DNA of 10,180 nt from contig QHUV01000030.1 of the NCBI GenBank assembly GCA_003222065.1, forward strand, positions 1 through 10,180. The letters are read 5' to 3'. Of the stretch, positions 7,368 through 10,180 are shown one piece after another. This stretch comes from Gemmatimonadota bacterium. GTDB taxonomy: Bacteria; Gemmatimonadota; Gemmatimonadetes; Gemmatimonadales; Gemmatimonadaceae. Position 1 is the stretch's first letter. Each line of letters opens with the position of its first letter. A program made the translations under genes and the position numbers. The notes below the pieces were generated by a model. It was given only the letters and a program-made list of their open reading frames with translations. It was not told the DNA's origin and ran no database searches.

Positions 7368-7661
7368 ATGTCCGAAGTGAAGATCGATTTCGACGCCGCT
7401 GGCGGCGTCGACCTGAGCCGTTTGGAGCGCAGTCTCGGCCTCCGCGGTGAGCGCGTGGCAGAGGGCAGGTACCGCGTAACCGGCGGAAGTCACGAGCACT
7501 GGGTGGATCTCTACACGGCGGCGCATCCGCGCTGCGATTGCGGGGACCACCTTTGGCGAGAGCGAATCTGCAAGCACATCCTCGCCGCGCTCTTGAGGGA
7601 AGGGAACGAGCGCGTCGTCGAGGCGCTGCCAACCTTGCTCGCCCGGGTGCGCGCCGCCTGA
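7368..7661 (+). CDS. Small stand-alone SWIM zinc-finger protein
   Basis: A 97-residue cytoplasmic protein. The start at ATG 7368 is set by GGGAG (7354-7358) at 9 bp spacing; the frame is open further upstream but without family character. The C-terminal half carries a SWIM-type zinc-binding motif, C56-x-C58-x9-C68-x-H70 (CDCGDHLWRERICKHILAALL), with the typical CKHILA helix start. SWIM domains are known to bind DNA or partner proteins and normally sit inside larger proteins such as SWI2/SNF2 ATPases and transposases. Here nothing else is present apart from about 50 N-terminal residues, probably an alpha/beta module (VDLSRLERSLGLRGERVAEGRYRVTGG), and a short C-terminal helix. It is followed after 85 bp by a DNA glycosylase gene on the same strand, which hints at a DNA-related role. 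I cannot assign a specific function. Confidence 0.85.
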   Translation: MSEVKIDFDAAGGVDLSRLERSLGLRGERVAEGRYRVTGGSHEHWVDLYTAAHPRCDCGDHLWRERICKHILAALLREGNERVVEALPTLLARVRAA

Positions 7662-7686
7662 CACGCCGAGCGGGTTTAGCAGACTT

Positions 7687-7692
7687 ATATGT
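7687..7692 (+). promoter_or_regulatory. Candidate -10 element for the glycosylase gene
   Basis: An A+T-rich hexamer (TATATG, within CTTATATG) lies about 55 bp before the glycosylase ATG, inside the 85-bp gap after the SWIM gene. A TTTAGC at 7675-7680 is too close to act as its -35. If it is real, the glycosylase has its own promoter besides any readthrough from the SWIM gene. Support is only compositional. Confidence 0.2.
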
Positions 7693-7746
7693 CGTGGCCG
7701 GCGGCGCAAACGCGGCCGGGCGCCGAAATTGCGCGGGCCGGTTCGC

Positions 7747-8454
7747 ATGCCAACGACGCTACCCGTGCCATCGAAGCGCTCCGCGCGAAAGCGGCCATTC
7801 GACATTGACGACGCCATAAGCCGCATTCGTTCGGCGATTGCCGAGAGCGGCGTCGCGGACGCGGCGATGTTCGCGCTGGCGACGGAAGGATACACGAGTC
7901 TGTTCGAGCAGCTGATCGCGTGCATCATCTCCATTCGCACACGCGATGAGACGATGCTCATTTGCGCGCGCCGGTTGTTCGAGCGAGCCCGCGCGCCGGC
8001 GGCGATCGCCGCGCTGCCGGTGCGGTCGATCGACGCGTTGATTCGTCAGGCCGCCTTTCACGAGGCAAAGGCGCGGCAAATCCGCGAGATCGCACGCCGC
8101 ACGGTGACCGAGTTCGGCGGGAAGCTTCCGTGCAGCGTCGAGGTCCTCACGTCGTTCCACGGCGTCGGGCCGAAGTGCGCGAACCTCGCGCTCGGCATCG
8201 CGTGCGGCGAGACGCGCATCGGCGTCGACGTGCACGTTTGGCGCATCACCAACCGTTGGGGATATGTCGCGGCGCCGACGCCCGAGCAGGCCATGCGCGC
8301 GCTCGAGCTGAAGCTGCCGAAGCAGTATTGGGTAGAGATCAACCGGTTGCTCGTGCCGTTCGGAAAGCACGTCTGCACTGGCCGGTTACCGAAATGCTCA
8401 ACGTGCCCAGTACTGGATATGTGCAAGCAGGTGGGAGTGACCGAGCATCGGTAG
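7747..8454 (+). CDS. Endonuclease III family DNA glycosylase/AP lyase
   Basis: A 235-residue base-excision repair enzyme of the HhH-GPD superfamily that would remove oxidised pyrimidines and cut the abasic site. The helix-hairpin-helix reads FHGVGPKCANLAL (137-149) with the Schiff-base lysine K143, followed by the catalytic aspartate D161 in IGVDVHVWRITNRWG (158-172). A [4Fe-4S] loop is complete: C210-x6-C217-x2-C220-x5-C226. It thus has all residues for a bifunctional enzyme. The segment LIACIISIRTRDE (57-69) replaces the LLSAQATD of E. coli Nth, with Arg instead of the Gln that fills the helix in the classical enzyme, so this may be a paralogous subfamily rather than the orthologue of nth. 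The start at ATG 7747 fits the length of the family; an upstream TTG (7729) is possible, and no clear ribosome site is seen. The N-terminal tail (1-18) is basic. Confidence 0.92.
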   Translation: MPTTLPVPSKRSARKRPFDIDDAISRIRSAIAESGVADAAMFALATEGYTSLFEQLIACIISIRTRDETMLICARRLFERARAPAAIAALPVRSIDALIRQAAFHEAKARQIREIARRTVTEFGGKLPCSVEVLTSFHGVGPKCANLALGIACGETRIGVDVHVWRITNRWGYVAAPTPEQAMRALELKLPKQYWVEINRLLVPFGKHVCTGRLPKCSTCPVLDMCKQVGVTEHR

Positions 8455-8459
8455 TTCCG

Positions 8460-9284
8460 CTAGGACTCGGGCACAGGCGCGGGGCGCTCTTCGCGTAGCA
8501 GCTGCGGCGCGTTGCGGCGAGCATAGAGCTGGATTGCCTCGAGAGTCGCCATGCAGAAGCCTGCCCAGGCGAGGCCGATGATGACCCCGGCAAGGACGTC
8601 GGATGGATAGTGGACGCCGAGGTAGAGCCGGCTGATGCAGATGATGGAGACGACGATCGCCGCGACGCAGGTGATGGCAAGGCGCGCCGCGCGCGTCCGC
8701 TGGAGCCGTCCGGCGAGGTAGGCGACCGTGCTGTACACGATCGTCGCGCTCATCGCGTGGCCGGAGGGGAAGGAATAGAATGTCGCCGTCGTCGCCCACG
8801 GAATGACGTCGGGTCGCGGACGGCTGAATCCAGCCTTGAGCAAGTTATTAAGCAGAATGCCACCGAAGGTCGCGACGAGCAGCAGTATTGCCGAGTGCTT
8901 GTGTTTGTTGAGCCAGAGGAATAGCGCGGCGACGCCGACGACCATGGTGACGACGGAGGTCGTTCCGAGCGAAGTGATCTCGAGCATCACCGCGTCGAGC
9001 GTGGGCGCGCGGCGGGCGCCGAGCCATTGGAGCACGGCGTCGTCGAAGGCTTGCGTGCCACCGGAGGTGACATGGCCGGCGAGCATGGCGAATGCCCATG
9101 TTCCGGCGAGCGCGAACGCCGCGCCGATGAGAAGGAAGATGCCGAACGTGGCATAGACGTTGTGAGCGTACCGCGCGATGAAGCGCAGGAGGTCGAATAT
9201 GACGTCCCAGACGCGGCTCAGGTGCCCGCGAGTATCTGGTCCCGGCTCCGTAGTGTCGCGGCGGTCAGTCGGTGAAGCGCTCAT
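8460..9284 (-). CDS. PAP2 superfamily membrane phosphatase
   Basis: A 274-residue integral membrane lipid phosphatase. All three PAP2 signature blocks are intact: K150-x6-R157-P (KAGFSRPRP), P173-S-G-H176 (SFPSGHA) and S218-R-x5-H225-x3-D229 (SRLYLGVHYPSD), which together form the phosphohistidine active site. About six hydrophobic segments are visible, near residues 46-70, 108-125, 131-148, 176-192, 203-220 and 230-247, and the motifs should face the periplasm. Likely substrates are phosphatidic acid, phosphatidylglycerol phosphate or undecaprenyl pyrophosphate, as in PgpB-like enzymes; which one cannot be told. Residues 1-25 are polar and probably cytoplasmic. The ATG at 9284 is preceded by a weak AGGA site at about 10 bp. 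It converges on the glycosylase gene with 5 bp between stops and shares a 106-bp divergent upstream region with the next lipoprotein. Confidence 0.93.
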   Translation of the reverse strand: MSASPTDRRDTTEPGPDTRGHLSRVWDVIFDLLRFIARYAHNVYATFGIFLLIGAAFALAGTWAFAMLAGHVTSGGTQAFDDAVLQWLGARRAPTLDAVMLEITSLGTTSVVTMVVGVAALFLWLNKHKHSAILLLVATFGGILLNNLLKAGFSRPRPDVIPWATTATFYSFPSGHAMSATIVYSTVAYLAGRLQRTRAARLAITCVAAIVVSIICISRLYLGVHYPSDVLAGVIIGLAWAGFCMATLEAIQLYARRNAPQLLREERPAPVPES

Positions 9285-9338
9285 ACCGATGACGTCCTAC
9301 AAGAGGCGGGCCGAGCGGGCTGTGCTCGAGCCGCCACC

Positions 9339-9346
9339 TATATATT
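9339..9346 (+). promoter_or_regulatory. Candidate -10 element in the divergent region
   Basis: TATATATT lies 44 bp before the lipoprotein ATG and 54 bp before the PAP2 ATG on the other strand. It is the most A+T-rich spot in the 106-bp divergent region, and its central TATATA reads the same on both strands, so it could serve either gene. No convincing -35 was found in either direction. Confidence 0.3.
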
Positions 9347-9390
9347 CACCGGATCGCTGACTGAAGCTCCGTCATTTGGAGGACACCGTG

Positions 9391-10089
9391 ATGGCTATCG
9401 ATAATCGCTGGTTTGTCATGCTTGTTGTTGGATCGGCTGCCGCTATCGCCTGCGGTCGCGGCTCGAGCGCGGGCCGCGCCGATAGCGCTGCCGGTCAGAG
9501 CGCTCCGACCACGGCTTCGGACACGACGGCGACCGTTCGCGGAACGGTGGTGAGCTTGTCGGCGACGACGTTAGTCATCAAGGCCGACACCGGCAGCGTG
9601 ACGGTTCAGGTGACGCCACCGCTGCAAGTCTACGATCGAGAGCCCGGGCGGCTCGCCGATGTGAAGGACAATTCGTTCATCGGCGTCACGACGATGAAGC
9701 AGCCCGACGGATCGGAGCGCGCGACGGAGATTCACATCTTTCCCGAAGCGCTACGTGGTCTAGGGGAGGGAAGCCGCATGATGACGCCGAGCGCCGGCGG
9801 CGGTGGGAATCGCATGACCAACGGAGCGGTGTCCGGCTCGCGCATGACGAATGGGACGGCGTCGCCGGCCCGCATGTCGAACGGGAGTGTCGCGAATGCG
9901 AATGGGTCGTCGCTTGTCGTGCAGTATGCGGGCGGCTCGCAACAGGTGACGGTGCCGCCTAACACACGGGTGACGGAGATCAAGTCCACGTCGAAGGCCC
10001 TGGCGCCGGGCGAAGAGGTCGTCGTCCTGGCGAAGCGTGGTGCCAATGGATCGCTGTCCGCGACCAGTGCTTTGTTGACTGGTAAGTAA
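9391..10089 (+). CDS. Lipoprotein with two DUF5666-like segments and a decapeptide repeat
   Basis: A 232-residue predicted envelope lipoprotein. A strong GGAGGA site (9378-9383) selects ATG 9391; an adjacent GTG (9388) is possible. The signal segment MAIDNRWFVMLVVGSAAAIAC ends in AIAC, a slightly weak lipobox with Cys21. Residues 22-47 are a Ser/Ala/Thr linker. A first beta-rich module spans about 48-120 (TVRGTVVSLSATTLVIKAD ... ATEIHIFPEALRG) and a second about 171-230 (SSLVVQYAGGSQQVTVPPNTRV ... GEEVVVLAKR), both with the look of DUF5666 or OB-like repeats. Between them lie three ten-residue repeats beginning RM(T/S)NG (141-170). I recall similar proteins, often mislabelled as metal ABC transporter permeases, that share the EIHxFPEALRGxGEG and MTNxTV stretches; there is no membrane-spanning permease part here. 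Function unknown. Confidence 0.85.
   Translation: MAIDNRWFVMLVVGSAAAIACGRGSSAGRADSAAGQSAPTTASDTTATVRGTVVSLSATTLVIKADTGSVTVQVTPPLQVYDREPGRLADVKDNSFIGVTTMKQPDGSERATEIHIFPEALRGLGEGSRMMTPSAGGGGNRMTNGAVSGSRMTNGTASPARMSNGSVANANGSSLVVQYAGGSQQVTVPPNTRVTEIKSTSKALAPGEEVVVLAKRGANGSLSATSALLTGK
9811..9900 (+). repeat. Three in-frame 30-bp repeats encoding RM(T/S)NG decapeptides
   Basis: Units start at 9811, 9841 and 9871, each opening with CGCATG. They encode RMTNGAVSGS, RMTNGTASPA and RMSNGSVANA. The first five residues are conserved and the last five drift; at the DNA level synonymous changes are already present (ACCAACGG, ACGAATGG, TCGAACGG), so the expansion is not very recent. A further degenerate RM at 9775 precedes them. 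Confidence 0.85.
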
Positions 10090-10180
10090 GGGCGCGGCGC
10101 CTAACGCGAAGGATGGGCCAGCGGGCTCTCAGATTCCATGAGGTCGAGAGTGAAGGAGCGCCGTGACGATTGGCGGCGCT
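10090..10180. other. Right-edge stretch, no gene called
   Basis: After the lipoprotein stop there is a possible 7-bp hairpin at the very edge, AGCGCCG (10157-10163) with CGGCGCT (10174-10180), around a 10-nt loop. Whether a T-run follows cannot be seen. An ATG at 10138 opens a frame (MRSRVKERRDDWRR) that runs off the edge; it has no ribosome site and too few residues to judge. Confidence 0.3.

Noticed and set aside
7118..7369. An N-terminal extension of the DUF4142 protein up to 7369
   Set aside because: The lipoprotein signal begins exactly at ATG 7117; an 84-residue leader in front of a lipobox would block secretion, and the extension covers the divergent promoter region.

Overview
This is a chromosomal window of high G+C content, read as part of a Gram-negative bacterial genome. 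The mix of genes (a type III glutamine synthetase, a bacterial GMC oxidoreductase, a DUF4142 lipoprotein, several small lipoproteins with a clear lipobox) fits Gemmatimonadota best, with Acidobacteriota as an alternative. That placement is inference from protein style; there is no rRNA or other phylogenetic marker here.

Layout from left to right. (1) A GMC-family flavin oxidoreductase on the minus strand (1-1651), missing only its last few C-terminal residues. (2) A 399-bp gap holding a small hairpin and a 58-bp tandem repeat with a (GC)n palindromic core. (3) A small plus-strand lipoprotein (2051-2464), followed by a strong 15-bp hairpin that lies between it and the convergent next gene. (4) A minus-strand block: DUF4142 lipoprotein (7117-6422), MFS_3-type exporter (6255-4984) and type III glutamine synthetase (4807-2561). 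A perfect 21-bp inverted repeat sits just before the exporter. (5) A plus-strand pair: a 97-residue SWIM zinc-finger protein (7368-7661) and an endonuclease III family DNA glycosylase (7747-8454). (6) A minus-strand PAP2 phosphatase (9284-8460) convergent on the glycosylase with only 5 bp between stop codons. (7) A plus-strand lipoprotein with two beta-rich DUF5666-like segments joined by a threefold decapeptide repeat (9391-10089), then 91 bp to the window edge.

The genes do not form one pathway. They are mostly housekeeping (nitrogen assimilation, base-excision repair, lipid phosphate hydrolysis) mixed with envelope lipoproteins and a transporter. I see no mobile element, phage gene, CRISPR array, tRNA or rRNA, and no convincing undescribed system. 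The points most worth a second look are the stand-alone SWIM protein beside the glycosylase, the perfect inverted repeat at the exporter's 5' end, the 58-bp repeat and the decapeptide repeat.
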